Shown: one piece after another, positions 1-9,735 of the stretch
Layout of the letters: each line of letters begins with the position of its first letter
Position numbering within the stretch: position 1 is the stretch's first letter
Assembly: GCF_024054555.1 (NCBI RefSeq)
Contig: NZ_JAMXLY010000014.1
Location: 1 to 64,000 of the forward strand
Direction: 5' to 3'
DNA length: 64,000 bases
DNA from: Segatella cerevisiae
GTDB lineage: Bacteria; Bacteroidota; Bacteroidia; Bacteroidales; Bacteroidaceae
The notes under the pieces: generated by a model
Told to the model about the DNA's origin: nothing
The model's input: only the letters and a program-made list of their open reading frames with translations
Databases searched by the model: none
Translations under genes and position numbers: made by a program

Positions 1-8
1 GCATAGAA

Positions 9-120
9 GTCAACCTTTATCAGGATTAGAAGATAAAATGTCAACCATATGTAGGATTAAGGAAAATAATGAACAACTTAATTCAGGCTTAAGGAGAAAA
101 GTGGTCAACCAATATTAGGC
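9..120 (+). repeat. Four direct repeats with 31-33 bp period upstream of nifH
   Basis: Four copies of a motif start at 9, 40, 71 and 104. Three read GTCAACC-N6-AGG; the third is degenerate (GAACAAC, then AGG seven bases on). In copies 1-3 the AGG is followed by ATTA or CTTA and a purine-rich tail. Spacings are 31, 31 and 33 bp, about three helical turns, so all copies would face the same side of the DNA. The array lies roughly 130-240 bp upstream of the start site predicted from the -24/-12 element, the usual distance for sigma-54 activator sites. Binding by the NifA-like protein is an inference; the motif is not the classical TGT-N10-ACA site. The array may begin before the window. Confidence 0.7.
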
Positions 121-219
121 TACCACAATCTCTAGATATAGATAACGTAAGTCAATTAACAATTATCTTATAATCAGTAAGTTGTATACTTCTTTTCTAT
201 TTTCCTCCAATCATATTGA

Positions 220-1113
<894 letters not shown>

Positions 1114-1176
1114 AAAAGCGCCTCTCCGCTGATAGACCGTAGTACAGGATATTTACACAAAACAAAAAGAATAATT

Positions 1177-2829
1177 ATGGCAGAACTCAAGAATACAGAG
1201 CGGGATGTAGATACAATTCTGGAAGACATGAAGTCTTTCCGTGATGAGATCATCACGAAGTATCCCCCTAAAGTAGCGAAGAAACGGGCGAAGTCGATGG
1301 TGATCAATGAGGATCCGAACAACCCTCCTGAAATACAGGCTAACGTAAGAACCGTACCAGGCATCATCACTCAAAGAGGATGCACTTACGCAGGATGCAA
1401 GGGTGTAGTCATGGGACCAACAAGAGATATTGTGCATATTGTCCACGGTCCTATCGGGTGTAGTTTCTATGCTTGGCTGACCCGGAGAAACGAAACGCTT
1501 CCGACAAGTGACAGCGACCCCAACTTCATCAATTACTGTTTTTCGACGGATATGCAGGAGAAGAACATCGTATTTGGAGGAGAGAAAAAACTGAAACAGG
1601 CCATCCGGGAAGCTTACGAACTCTTTCATCCTAAGACCATTGCCATTTACACGACTTGCCCGGTGGGATTGATAGGTGATGACGTCCACCGAGCTGCAAA
1701 ACAGATGATGAAGGAACTGGACAACAAAGTCAACATCTTCGGTTTCTCCTGCGAAGGTTACCGGGGCGTATCCCAGTCAGCCGGGCACCACATCGCCAAC
1801 AACGGTCTATTCCGAAATATCATCGAAAAGGGCGACTATGAGGTCAAGAAAGATGAGAAGAAATACCGCATTAACCTTATGGGAGAATATAATATAGGTG
1901 GTGATGAATTCGAGATGGAACGTATTTTCAAAGAATGCGGAATCAACCTCGTAGCCACCCTGAGCGGAAATGGGACAGTGGAAAAATACCACAAGGCCAA
2001 CACTGCTGACCTCAATTTAGTGGTATGTCACAGATCGATCAATTATGTAGCAGAAATGATGGAAACAGCCTATGGGATTCCTTGGATCAAGGTCGATCCA
2101 CTGGGAGCTACTTCTACTGTCAAGATGCTTCGGAAGATCTGCAAGTATTTTGATGACAAAGAACTGACTGACCGGGTAGAGAAAGTGATTGCCGAAGAAA
2201 TGGACAAGGTAGAAAAAGTACGGGAGGAGATCTATCCCAAGACTCGAGGCAAGTTGGCCATGCTCTTCGTAGGAGGTTCACGGGCTCACCATTACCAAGC
2301 CCTATTTGATGAACTGGGCATGAAAACGATCTCGGCAGGATACGAGTTTGCCCATCGGGATGACTATGAAGGCCGGAGGGTCATTCCGACCATCAAGATT
2401 GATGCCGACAGCCGTAATATCGAAGAGATTACGGTAACAAAAGACGAAAAGAAATTCCACCCGAGAAAGACCCAGGAAGAAATAGATCAACTCAGCAAAG
2501 AGGGAGTAGACCTGAACGATTACAAGGGAATGATGCACGATATGTCAAAGGGCACCCTCGTCATCGATGACATCAGTTTGTACGAAATGGACAAACTCAT
2601 TGAAAGATATCATCCCAATGTATTCTGTGCTGGCATCAAGGAGAAATTCTGCGTACAGAAATTGGGTATTCCTCTGAAGCAACTCCATAATTATGACTCA
2701 GGAGGTCCGTATGCCGGATTCAAGGGAGCCATCAACTTCTATAGAGACATTGAAGCCATGGTCGGTGCAAGTATATGGAAAGAAATTAAAGCCCCATGGG
2801 AAAAGAAGACTTATGCCCAGGCACAATAA
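1177..2829 (+). CDS. nifD: Nitrogenase MoFe protein alpha subunit NifD
   Basis: The catalytic alpha subunit of molybdenum dinitrogenase, pairing with NifK and holding the FeMo-cofactor. P-cluster ligands are Cys69 (RGCTYAG), Cys95 (GPIGCS) and Cys161 (TTCPVGLIGDD). The cofactor ligands Cys284 (VVCHRSINY) and His504 (LHNYDSGGPY) are present, as are Gln200 and His204 (GVSQSAGHH) and Arg369 (GGSR), matching alpha-Gln191, His195 and Arg359 of Azotobacter. At 550 residues it is longer than proteobacterial NifD. Much of the excess is an insertion around residues 410-460, as in clostridial and other anaerobe NifD. The full ligand set argues for a functional Mo enzyme rather than a VnfD, AnfD or Nif-like protein. 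It lies 63 bp after nifH. Confidence 0.96.
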   Translation: MAELKNTERDVDTILEDMKSFRDEIITKYPPKVAKKRAKSMVINEDPNNPPEIQANVRTVPGIITQRGCTYAGCKGVVMGPTRDIVHIVHGPIGCSFYAWLTRRNETLPTSDSDPNFINYCFSTDMQEKNIVFGGEKKLKQAIREAYELFHPKTIAIYTTCPVGLIGDDVHRAAKQMMKELDNKVNIFGFSCEGYRGVSQSAGHHIANNGLFRNIIEKGDYEVKKDEKKYRINLMGEYNIGGDEFEMERIFKECGINLVATLSGNGTVEKYHKANTADLNLVVCHRSINYVAEMMETAYGIPWIKVDPLGATSTVKMLRKICKYFDDKELTDRVEKVIAEEMDKVEKVREEIYPKTRGKLAMLFVGGSRAHHYQALFDELGMKTISAGYEFAHRDDYEGRRVIPTIKIDADSRNIEEITVTKDEKKFHPRKTQEEIDQLSKEGVDLNDYKGMMHDMSKGTLVIDDISLYEMDKLIERYHPNVFCAGIKEKFCVQKLGIPLKQLHNYDSGGPYAGFKGAINFYRDIEAMVGASIWKEIKAPWEKKTYAQAQ

Positions 2830-2909
2830 CATCCTTCTCCATAGAATGAGTTAATAGGGAGATCCTCTGATCTTTCTCCAGTTCAAAACGATTATTAAAA
2901 CGGAAAATT

Positions 2910-4292
2910 ATGCTATTACGTCACACAACAGCTAAGGAGATTGACAGACATGCCTTGACCATCAATCCGGCTAAGATCTGTCAGCCCATAGGGGCAATGT
3001 ATGCAGCTTTAGGACTTCACGGTTGCTTACCTCACAGCCATGGGTCCCAAGGGTGCTGCTCCTACCACAGAAGTACCCTGACCAGACATTTCAAAGAACC
3101 TGTACTGGCCTCAACGAGTTCCTTCTCAGAAGGTTCTTCCGTATTTGGAGGTTCCGCCAACCTGCTTTCAGCCATTGAAACGATATTCACGGTCTATAAT
3201 CCCGATGTCATTGCAGTCCACACCACCTGCCTCTCCGAAACCATCGGTGATGACCTTCACGAAATCGTGGAAAAAGCAAAAGAAGAAGGAAAGGTGCCGG
3301 AAGGTAAGGAAGTTATCTATTGCAATACTCCCAGTTACAAGGGTACGCACATCACAGGTTATTCCAATCAGACAGCCGCGTTCGTCAAGTTCTTTTCACA
3401 GACGACTGGGAAAAAGGACAATACCATCAATCTGGTTGCGGGATGGATGGAGCCTTCTGACATAAATGAAATCAAAAGGATTGCCAAGGTGATGAATATC
3501 AAGACCATCGTGTTCCCCGATCTGACCAATGTTCTGGACACTCCTCTGACAGGGACTTTCAACATGTTCCCCAAAGGCGGAACGACAATTCCGGAGATGA
3601 AGGCCACAGGAGACAGCAAATGTTCTCTAGGCATCGGTCCTTACAGCACCCTAGACGCCTGTACCAAATTGAAAGAGAAGTGCGGTGTAGATTTTGAGAC
3701 TGTAGAAATTCCCATCGGATTAAAAGCTACTGACCGGTTTCTCATGACCTTGAGCAAACTGGCCGGAGTTTCAATTCCCGACAGTCTGACGGAAGAGCGT
3801 GGACGGCTGGTGGATTTCATTGCAGATAATGCCAAATATTTCTGGGGAAAACGGGTCGCTTTATTCGGGGATCCCGACATACTCATCCCAACCGTGGAAT
3901 TTCTGCTGACACTCGACATGAAACCAGTCTACTTGGTTACAGGTACACCGGGAAAGCATTTTGACGAGAAGATGGTTGAGTTGTTAAAGGACAAGGTTCC
4001 CGAAGCCAAATTCAAGAGTGGTGAACAAGCAGATATGTTCCAGTTGCACCAGTGGATCAAGCAAAAACCCGTAGACCTATTGATGGGTAACACCTATGGC
4101 AAATACATTGCGCGCGACGAGAACGTTCCTTTCGTCAGATTGGGATTCCCCATCGTAGACCGGGCCGGACATAACTTTTTCCCGAAGACAGGATACATCG
4201 GATCGGAAAACTTAGCCATCAACATCTTGAGAGAACTCCTCGACTTCCAAGACAGAACTTGTCGTGAGGAGAAAATGGAATTCCAGATGTAG
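2910..4292 (+). CDS. nifK: Nitrogenase MoFe protein beta subunit NifK
   Basis: Beta subunit of dinitrogenase, which shares the [8Fe-7S] P-cluster with NifD at the subunit interface. The three P-cluster cysteines are Cys24 (AKICQPIGA), Cys49 (GSQGCC) and Cys107 (TTCLSETIGDD). At 460 residues it is the short form that lacks the roughly 50-residue N-terminal extension of Azotobacter NifK. This matches the clostridial-type NifD with its insertion, since those two traits occur together in anaerobe nitrogenases. It follows nifD by 80 bp without an obvious terminator, so co-transcription is likely. Confidence 0.96.
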   Translation: MLLRHTTAKEIDRHALTINPAKICQPIGAMYAALGLHGCLPHSHGSQGCCSYHRSTLTRHFKEPVLASTSSFSEGSSVFGGSANLLSAIETIFTVYNPDVIAVHTTCLSETIGDDLHEIVEKAKEEGKVPEGKEVIYCNTPSYKGTHITGYSNQTAAFVKFFSQTTGKKDNTINLVAGWMEPSDINEIKRIAKVMNIKTIVFPDLTNVLDTPLTGTFNMFPKGGTTIPEMKATGDSKCSLGIGPYSTLDACTKLKEKCGVDFETVEIPIGLKATDRFLMTLSKLAGVSIPDSLTEERGRLVDFIADNAKYFWGKRVALFGDPDILIPTVEFLLTLDMKPVYLVTGTPGKHFDEKMVELLKDKVPEAKFKSGEQADMFQLHQWIKQKPVDLLMGNTYGKYIARDENVPFVRLGFPIVDRAGHNFFPKTGYIGSENLAINILRELLDFQDRTCREEKMEFQM

Positions 4293-4347
4293 TTGTCTGC
4301 AAAGACCATGTACCCATTAGAAAATCAAATGTGTTTATAGTTATAGT

Positions 4348-5685
4348 ATGGTAAAATTCTTACAAGACAGAGAAGGTCAGATCATCACCAAGGGTAAGGA
4401 CTCCGGGGATTTGATAGGAGGAAGACCCAGCCTGGCAGGTTCCGTCAGTCAGAGAGCTTGCGTGTTCTGCGGGTCCAGGGTCGTCCTCTACCCCATTGCC
4501 GATGCCCTGCATCTTATACACGGTCCTATCGGATGCGCCTCCTACACCTGGGATATCAGAGGCTCTCTTTCCTCCGGTCCCCAATTGTACAGAAGCAGCT
4601 ATTCTACTGATCTGCGGGAACAGCATGTCATCTTCGGAGGTGAGAAACGGTTGTACAAAGCTCTGAGCGACCTGATTACCGAACTTCATCCGAAAGCAGC
4701 ATTCGTCTATTCCACATGCATTGTGGGGGTCATCGGAGACGATGTGGAGTCGGTTTGTAAAAAAGTCCAGGCCGAGAAGAATATTCCCGTGATTCCCGTG
4801 ATGGCTGAAGGCTTCCAAGGCTCCAAGAAAGATGGCTATAAGATTGCCTGCGAAGCTTTGGCACGCCTGATCGGAACAGATGACAGCAAGGAAGCTTCCC
4901 CCTATAGTATCAACATACTGGGAGACTTCAACCTGGCTGGAGAACTATGGACGCTCCAAGACTATTATAGCCGGATAGGCGTGCAAATCATGACAACTCT
5001 GACAGGAGACGGAAGAGTCAAAGACATCAGGAATGCCCATCGGGCAAAATTGAATGTCGTCCAATGCTCCGGTTCCATGATTTACCTTGCCAAACTCATG
5101 AAAGAGAAATACGGTATCCCCTATATGAAAGTTTCCTATTTCGGAATAGAAGACATGTCGGACGCTTTATACGATGTGGCCAAGTTCTTCAAGAACGATG
5201 AGATCATGGAAAAGGCAAGGCGACTCGTCACGTCAGAACTCTCGCGGCTGGTCCCTGCATTGGCCCCTTACAAGAAAGCTTTGGAAGGCAAGAAAGCAGC
5301 CATTTATGTAGGAGGGGCTTTCAAGGCCATTTCCCTCGTGAAAGCCCTCCGCCTGATTGGCGTAAAAACGGTCATAGCCGGAACTCAGACCGGTAATACA
5401 GAAGACTATAAATTGCTGAAGGCCATCTGTGACGACGGGTGTATTCTGGTAGATGACTCCAATCCTGTGGAATTGTCTGAATTTGTCAAACGGACCGGAG
5501 CTGATCTGTTTATTGGCGGAGTCAAGGAACGCCCCATCGCTCACAAACTCGGAATCGGTTTTGTGGACCACAACCACGAAAGGAAGCATGCCCTGTCCGG
5601 CTATAACGGCATGCTGAATTTTGCGAAGGAAGTGTATGCCACAGTCATGAGTCCGGTATGGAGATTTGTGAGAGACGTGAAATAA
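4348..5685 (+). CDS. nifE: FeMo-cofactor scaffold protein NifE
   Basis: NifE and NifN form the scaffold on which the NifB product (L-cluster) is converted to FeMo-cofactor before transfer to NifDK. The 445-residue protein is a NifD paralogue with Cys38 (RACVFCG), Cys63 (GPIGCAS) and Cys124 (STCIVGVIGDD) at P-cluster-like positions and Cys240 (VVQCSGSM) at the place of the NifD cofactor ligand. It lacks the NifD cofactor histidine (the matching region reads HALSGYNGM) and the NifD insertion, which separates it from NifD. It lies 55 bp after nifK and 27 bp before nifN. Confidence 0.94.
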   Translation: MVKFLQDREGQIITKGKDSGDLIGGRPSLAGSVSQRACVFCGSRVVLYPIADALHLIHGPIGCASYTWDIRGSLSSGPQLYRSSYSTDLREQHVIFGGEKRLYKALSDLITELHPKAAFVYSTCIVGVIGDDVESVCKKVQAEKNIPVIPVMAEGFQGSKKDGYKIACEALARLIGTDDSKEASPYSINILGDFNLAGELWTLQDYYSRIGVQIMTTLTGDGRVKDIRNAHRAKLNVVQCSGSMIYLAKLMKEKYGIPYMKVSYFGIEDMSDALYDVAKFFKNDEIMEKARRLVTSELSRLVPALAPYKKALEGKKAAIYVGGAFKAISLVKALRLIGVKTVIAGTQTGNTEDYKLLKAICDDGCILVDDSNPVELSEFVKRTGADLFIGGVKERPIAHKLGIGFVDHNHERKHALSGYNGMLNFAKEVYATVMSPVWRFVRDVK

Positions 5686-5712
5686 TAACTTACGGTCCAT
5701 AATATTCATTTT

Positions 5713-7146
5713 ATGAGAGAAAACGTATTCAAGACACTTAACGGCTCTACCGAAGAAATCGGAGAATTTGCCTATTCCTGCAATGCCTGCAAGCAATGCG
5801 CTCCCCTGGGAGCCTGTATTGCCTTCAGGGGCATCGAAGGATCCCTGCCCATGCTGCACGGTTCACAAGGCTGCGCTACATATATCCGGCGGTATCTGAT
5901 CAGCCATTTCAGGGAGCCTATGGATATTGCCTCGTCAAATTTCAGTGAAGAGACGACAATCTTCGGAGGAAACAGAAACTTCAATACCGGCATTGACAAC
6001 ATCATCTCCCAGTATCACCCCAAAGTCATCGCCATAGCCAGTACTTGTCTGAGCGAAACCATAGGTGAGGACGTTCCGAGGCTCATCCACGAATACAAGT
6101 CTATTCACCACGGTCAACCGGATTTGCCGGAGATGGTCTTTGCCTCTACTCCCAGTTACCAGGGAACTCACTACGATGGTTTCCTCGAAGCAGTATGCGC
6201 TGCGGTAAAGGCTTTGGCCAAAACTTCAGGAAAGACTGACGGACACATTAACGTCTTCTCCAATTTTATCTCACCCGAGGATATTCGGCACTTGAAGGAA
6301 ATTACGTCCGACTTTGGCATCGATGCCATGGTATTCCCGGATTATTCAGATACCCTCGACAGCACCTCGTGGGACCATTACTACCGGATACCAAAAGGCG
6401 GAACCTCGCTGGCTGACCTTAGGCGGAGCGCGGATGCTATCGTTTCCATAGAACTGGGATATATCCTCAATTCAGGTGGGCGGAACGGAAAACTCAAAGA
6501 GAATGTGAAGTCGCAGTCTGCAGGGGAATATCTTGAGAAGGCCTTTGGCGTCCACTGCCAAAAGACGGGACTGCCAATAGGTATCAATGAAAGTGATAAA
6601 TTTTTCAAGTTGCTTTCTCTCATTACCCACAAGGACATTCCTGAGAAATATCAGATGCAACGGGGCCGACTCATCGACCTCTATGTAGACGGACACAAAT
6701 ATGTCTCCGGCAAGAGGGCGATGATTTACGGAGAAGAGGATCTGGTCGTAGCCTTGGCCGCATTCGCTGCAGAAGTTGGTATCCAACCTGTATTCTGCTT
6801 TACCGGAGGAGAAAGCGGAAAACTTGAACAGACTTTACGAAAGACTTTAGGAGACCTCTATCCTGAAGGAGCAGTAATCGGACAAGGGATGAGTTTCGGG
6901 AGAGCCGAAAGGATTGCCCAAGAGATGAATCTGGACCTGCTCATCGGGAACAGCAAAGGGTATTACATTGCCCGCAAGTTGGACATCCCTATCGTCAGGA
7001 CAGGTTTTCCCATCCACGACAGGATCGGTGCACAACACAATCGGATATTAGGCTACGAAGGTACTGCCATCCTATTCGAAAACATCGTCAACACCCTACT
7101 TGAGAATATCCAGAGGAAATCTCCCATAGGTTATAAATATATGTAA
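5713..7146 (+). CDS. nifN: FeMo-cofactor scaffold protein NifN
   Basis: Partner of NifE in the scaffold complex. The 477-residue protein is a NifK paralogue with the conserved LHGSQGCATYIRR segment (Cys54) and STCLSETIGED (Cys112). The N-terminal region is rich in cysteine: Cys23, Cys26, Cys29 and Cys35 around CNACKQCAPLGAC. Two of these fit the usual NifN pattern (CKxCxPLGA); Cys23 and Cys35 look extra. Position directly after nifE and before nifB supports NifN over a second NifK. It is not fused to NifB, unlike the clostridial arrangement. Confidence 0.9.
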   Translation: MRENVFKTLNGSTEEIGEFAYSCNACKQCAPLGACIAFRGIEGSLPMLHGSQGCATYIRRYLISHFREPMDIASSNFSEETTIFGGNRNFNTGIDNIISQYHPKVIAIASTCLSETIGEDVPRLIHEYKSIHHGQPDLPEMVFASTPSYQGTHYDGFLEAVCAAVKALAKTSGKTDGHINVFSNFISPEDIRHLKEITSDFGIDAMVFPDYSDTLDSTSWDHYYRIPKGGTSLADLRRSADAIVSIELGYILNSGGRNGKLKENVKSQSAGEYLEKAFGVHCQKTGLPIGINESDKFFKLLSLITHKDIPEKYQMQRGRLIDLYVDGHKYVSGKRAMIYGEEDLVVALAAFAAEVGIQPVFCFTGGESGKLEQTLRKTLGDLYPEGAVIGQGMSFGRAERIAQEMNLDLLIGNSKGYYIARKLDIPIVRTGFPIHDRIGAQHNRILGYEGTAILFENIVNTLLENIQRKSPIGYKYM

Positions 7147-7160
7147 ACCCACTAAAGGAC

Positions 7161-8432
7161 ATGAATATGCAAAAAGATATCACAAGACATCCATGTTTCA
7201 ATCTTGAAGCAAGAGCGAAATTCGCCCGAGTACACCTGCCCGTAGCCCCCAAATGCAATATCCAGTGCAACTACTGCAACCGCAAATACGACTGTACCAA
7301 TGAGAGTCGGCCGGGAGTGACCAGCAGTGTCCTGTCTCCTCTTCAGGCCGTGCATTACATGAAAGCTCTCCGTAAGAAGATGCCGAATATCAGTGTGATC
7401 GGTATCGCCGGACCGGGAGATCCTTTTGCCAACCCTGAAGAGACATTGATGACGATGAAACTGGCCCATAAGGAATTCCCGGATCTGCTGTTCTGCCTGT
7501 CAACTAACGGACTAGACCTGGAACCCTATATCGATCAACTCGCAGAGATCGGCGTGTCCCACGTGACTTTAACCATCAATTCCCTGCACCCCGAGACCTT
7601 GGGCAAAATTTACCGTTGGGTACGATACAAGCGCCGAGTTTACAGAGGGGCCGAAGGGGGAAAGATTCTCTTGGAACAACAACTCAAATGTATCCCGTTG
7701 CTCAAGAAGAAAAATATCATTGTCAAAATCAATACGGTCGTCTGTCCGGGAATCAACGACGGGGAGATAGAAGAACTGGCCAAAACAGTGGGAAAACTCG
7801 GCGCCGACACGATGAACTGTATTCCTATGTACCCGACAGAGAACACCGACTTCGAAAGACTTGGCGAACCCTCCAAGTTAGAGATGAAAGAAATCAAGTC
7901 AAAAATATGCCATTATATCCGACCCATGACCCACTGCGCAAGATGCAGGGCTGATGCCGCCGGACTTTTAGGGCACGACAATCTGGAAGCTATGAATATG
8001 ATCGGACAATTTTCAACCATGGTCGTCAACAAAGGTGAAGGACGCACACGCGTAGCCGTCGCAAGCTACGAAGGTTTGTTAGTTAACATGCACTTGGGTG
8101 AAGCCGATAAAGTATACATCTTCGAGCAGACCCCTAACGGATACCATTTTGTAGAAACCCGTAATACGCCACCCGAAGGAAGGGGGATGGAACGATGGAA
8201 AGAACTGGCACGAAAGACATTAGTAGACTGCCAGGCCATCCTCGTAGCAGGTATCGGGTCAACCCCGATGAAGGTCCTGCAAGGCAACGGGGTAAAGGTG
8301 ATTCAAATGACCGGACTAATTGATGCAGGACTTGACGCCATCTATCTGAATCTGCCTATCCGCACCCTATGCAAAGGAGATTATACCCGATGCGGGGAAT
8401 CCTGTCGAGGAACAGGAAACGGTTGCGGATGA
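7161..8432 (+). CDS. nifB: FeMo-cofactor biosynthesis radical SAM protein NifB
   Basis: NifB fuses two [4Fe-4S] clusters and inserts a SAM-derived carbide to give the [8Fe-9S-C] precursor of FeMo-cofactor. The radical SAM motif CNIQCNYC supplies Cys32, Cys36 and Cys39; a second cluster motif, CARCRADAAGLLG, is near residue 258. After residue about 285 comes a NifX/NafY-like domain that could hold the cofactor precursor. It ends in a Cys-rich tail (CGESCRGTGNGCG). The 423-residue length fits NifB with this C-terminal domain. It starts 15 bp after nifN; a second ATG two codons in is an equally possible start. Confidence 0.95.
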   Translation: MNMQKDITRHPCFNLEARAKFARVHLPVAPKCNIQCNYCNRKYDCTNESRPGVTSSVLSPLQAVHYMKALRKKMPNISVIGIAGPGDPFANPEETLMTMKLAHKEFPDLLFCLSTNGLDLEPYIDQLAEIGVSHVTLTINSLHPETLGKIYRWVRYKRRVYRGAEGGKILLEQQLKCIPLLKKKNIIVKINTVVCPGINDGEIEELAKTVGKLGADTMNCIPMYPTENTDFERLGEPSKLEMKEIKSKICHYIRPMTHCARCRADAAGLLGHDNLEAMNMIGQFSTMVVNKGEGRTRVAVASYEGLLVNMHLGEADKVYIFEQTPNGYHFVETRNTPPEGRGMERWKELARKTLVDCQAILVAGIGSTPMKVLQGNGVKVIQMTGLIDAGLDAIYLNLPIRTLCKGDYTRCGESCRGTGNGCG

Positions 8433-8495
8433 GCACACAAAAGAAGAAAGATTGTAAGGGATAGAAAAAGGTAAAGGACACAGAAGGAGGATAAC

Positions 8496-9629
8496 ATGCA
8501 AATAGATTTAACGAGTCCCTATCTTATTGATTCAACTCTCCGGGATGGAGAACAGGCACCAGGAATAGCTTTTACAAGAGAAGAAAAACTAAAACTGGCT
8601 CAAATGCTCGACGAAACGGGGATTGACGAAATAGAAGCAGGGACACCGGCAATGGGCGAAGAAGTTCGCCAGACCATACGCCAGATGTGCGAGTTACGAC
8701 TTCATGCCAGGATTTGTGTCTGGAGCCGGGCACTAAAGGAAGATATTGATGCAGCTGCAACCACGGGAGCAGTTGCCATACATATTGCTTTTCCCGTTTC
8801 CGAAATTCAATTACAGGCGATGCATAAAGACGGTCAGTGGATCTCAGCAACACTCCCCAAAGTACTGGCTTACGCGCGGGAAAAGTTTCAGTATGTCAGT
8901 CTCGGGGCTCAGGATGCCAGTCGAAGCAATCCGGAAAGGTTAAGACAGTTTATACAACTAGCTGCCAAATTTCATGTCTACCGCATCCGACTTGCCGATA
9001 CAACAGGTATTCTGAGTCCCCTCTCTACCCAAAGTCTCATCCAACATGTCAAGTCGTACTGTGGAAACATACTCATTGACTTCCATGGTCATAATGATCT
9101 CGGCATGGCCACAGCCAATACTGTGACAGCATGGCAATCAGGAGCAGAACATTTGAGTGTTACAGTCAACGGAATAGGAGAAAGAGCGGGTAATGCCGCA
9201 CTGGAAGAAGTTATCACGGCCATTACCCTAATAACCCGGAAACGGAAATATCATACCGAAAAACTATATGATCTCTGCCGTTTCGTGTCCAGCATATCGG
9301 GAAGGCCTATTCCTGAAGGGAAACCGATCTGTGGAAAAATGGCAGTTAGTCATGAATCCGGTATACACACTCAAGGAACTCTATTTGACGTGACAGCTTT
9401 CCAAGCATTTGACGGGCGGCTCATCGGACGGCAAAGTACGTCTTTGCTATTCGGGAAACATTCCGGCAGGAATCTGCTGAGACGGTTTCTGAAGGGCCAA
9501 GACGAGAATGTCAATGATACCCAGTTGATGCAGATCATGAACGAAATCCACAAGACTGCCCAGATGACAAAGAGAAGTGTATCTCCGGATGAAGTAGCCC
9601 GTATTTGCAAGCGGATAGTCAGATCATAA
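8496..9629 (+). CDS. nifV: Homocitrate synthase NifV
   Basis: Condenses acetyl-CoA with 2-oxoglutarate to make homocitrate, the organic ligand of the FeMo-cofactor molybdenum. The 377-residue protein has the DRE-TIM metallolyase signature STLRDGEQAPG near the N-terminus and the metal-binding HGHNDLGMA motif near residue 199, followed by the NGIGERAGN segment. The C-terminal region has the HESGIHTQG histidines seen in homocitrate and isopropylmalate synthases. It lacks the regulatory domain of LeuA. Position after nifB decides NifV over other family members. The start is preceded by a strong Shine-Dalgarno match (AAGGAGG at 8484-8490), uncommon in Bacteroidota. Confidence 0.9.
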   Translation: MQIDLTSPYLIDSTLRDGEQAPGIAFTREEKLKLAQMLDETGIDEIEAGTPAMGEEVRQTIRQMCELRLHARICVWSRALKEDIDAAATTGAVAIHIAFPVSEIQLQAMHKDGQWISATLPKVLAYAREKFQYVSLGAQDASRSNPERLRQFIQLAAKFHVYRIRLADTTGILSPLSTQSLIQHVKSYCGNILIDFHGHNDLGMATANTVTAWQSGAEHLSVTVNGIGERAGNAALEEVITAITLITRKRKYHTEKLYDLCRFVSSISGRPIPEGKPICGKMAVSHESGIHTQGTLFDVTAFQAFDGRLIGRQSTSLLFGKHSGRNLLRRFLKGQDENVNDTQLMQIMNEIHKTAQMTKRSVSPDEVARICKRIVRS

Positions 9630-9666
9630 AAAAGAAGTCACTCTGCTCGATTTTATCCGATTAAAC

Positions 9667-9698
9667 TTTCATTTATCGAATAAAAGATGTTATCTTTG
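9667..9698 (+). promoter_or_regulatory. Housekeeping promoter of the nifA-like gene
   Basis: TATCTTTG at 9691-9698 is a perfect Bacteroidota -7 box (TAnnTTTG). TTTC at 9667-9670, 20 bp upstream, is a one-mismatch -33 box (TTTG). Transcription would start near 9705. The activator thus appears to be transcribed by the primary sigma factor, separately from the sigma-54-driven nif genes. Confidence 0.75.
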
Positions 9699-9735
9699 CA
9701 TCAGAAGTCTCACTTTTTAACAGGAAGGATAACCT

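Noticed and set aside
9-120. CRISPR or transposon end
   Set aside because: Units are degenerate, only about 17 bp are conserved, there are no unique 30-bp spacers, and no transposase or cas gene is near.
1177-4292. Alternative vanadium or iron-only nitrogenase, or Nif-like methanogen protein
   Set aside because: All FeMo-cofactor and P-cluster ligands of the Mo enzyme are present, no vnfG/anfG lies between nifD and nifK, and nifEN, nifB and nifV are present.
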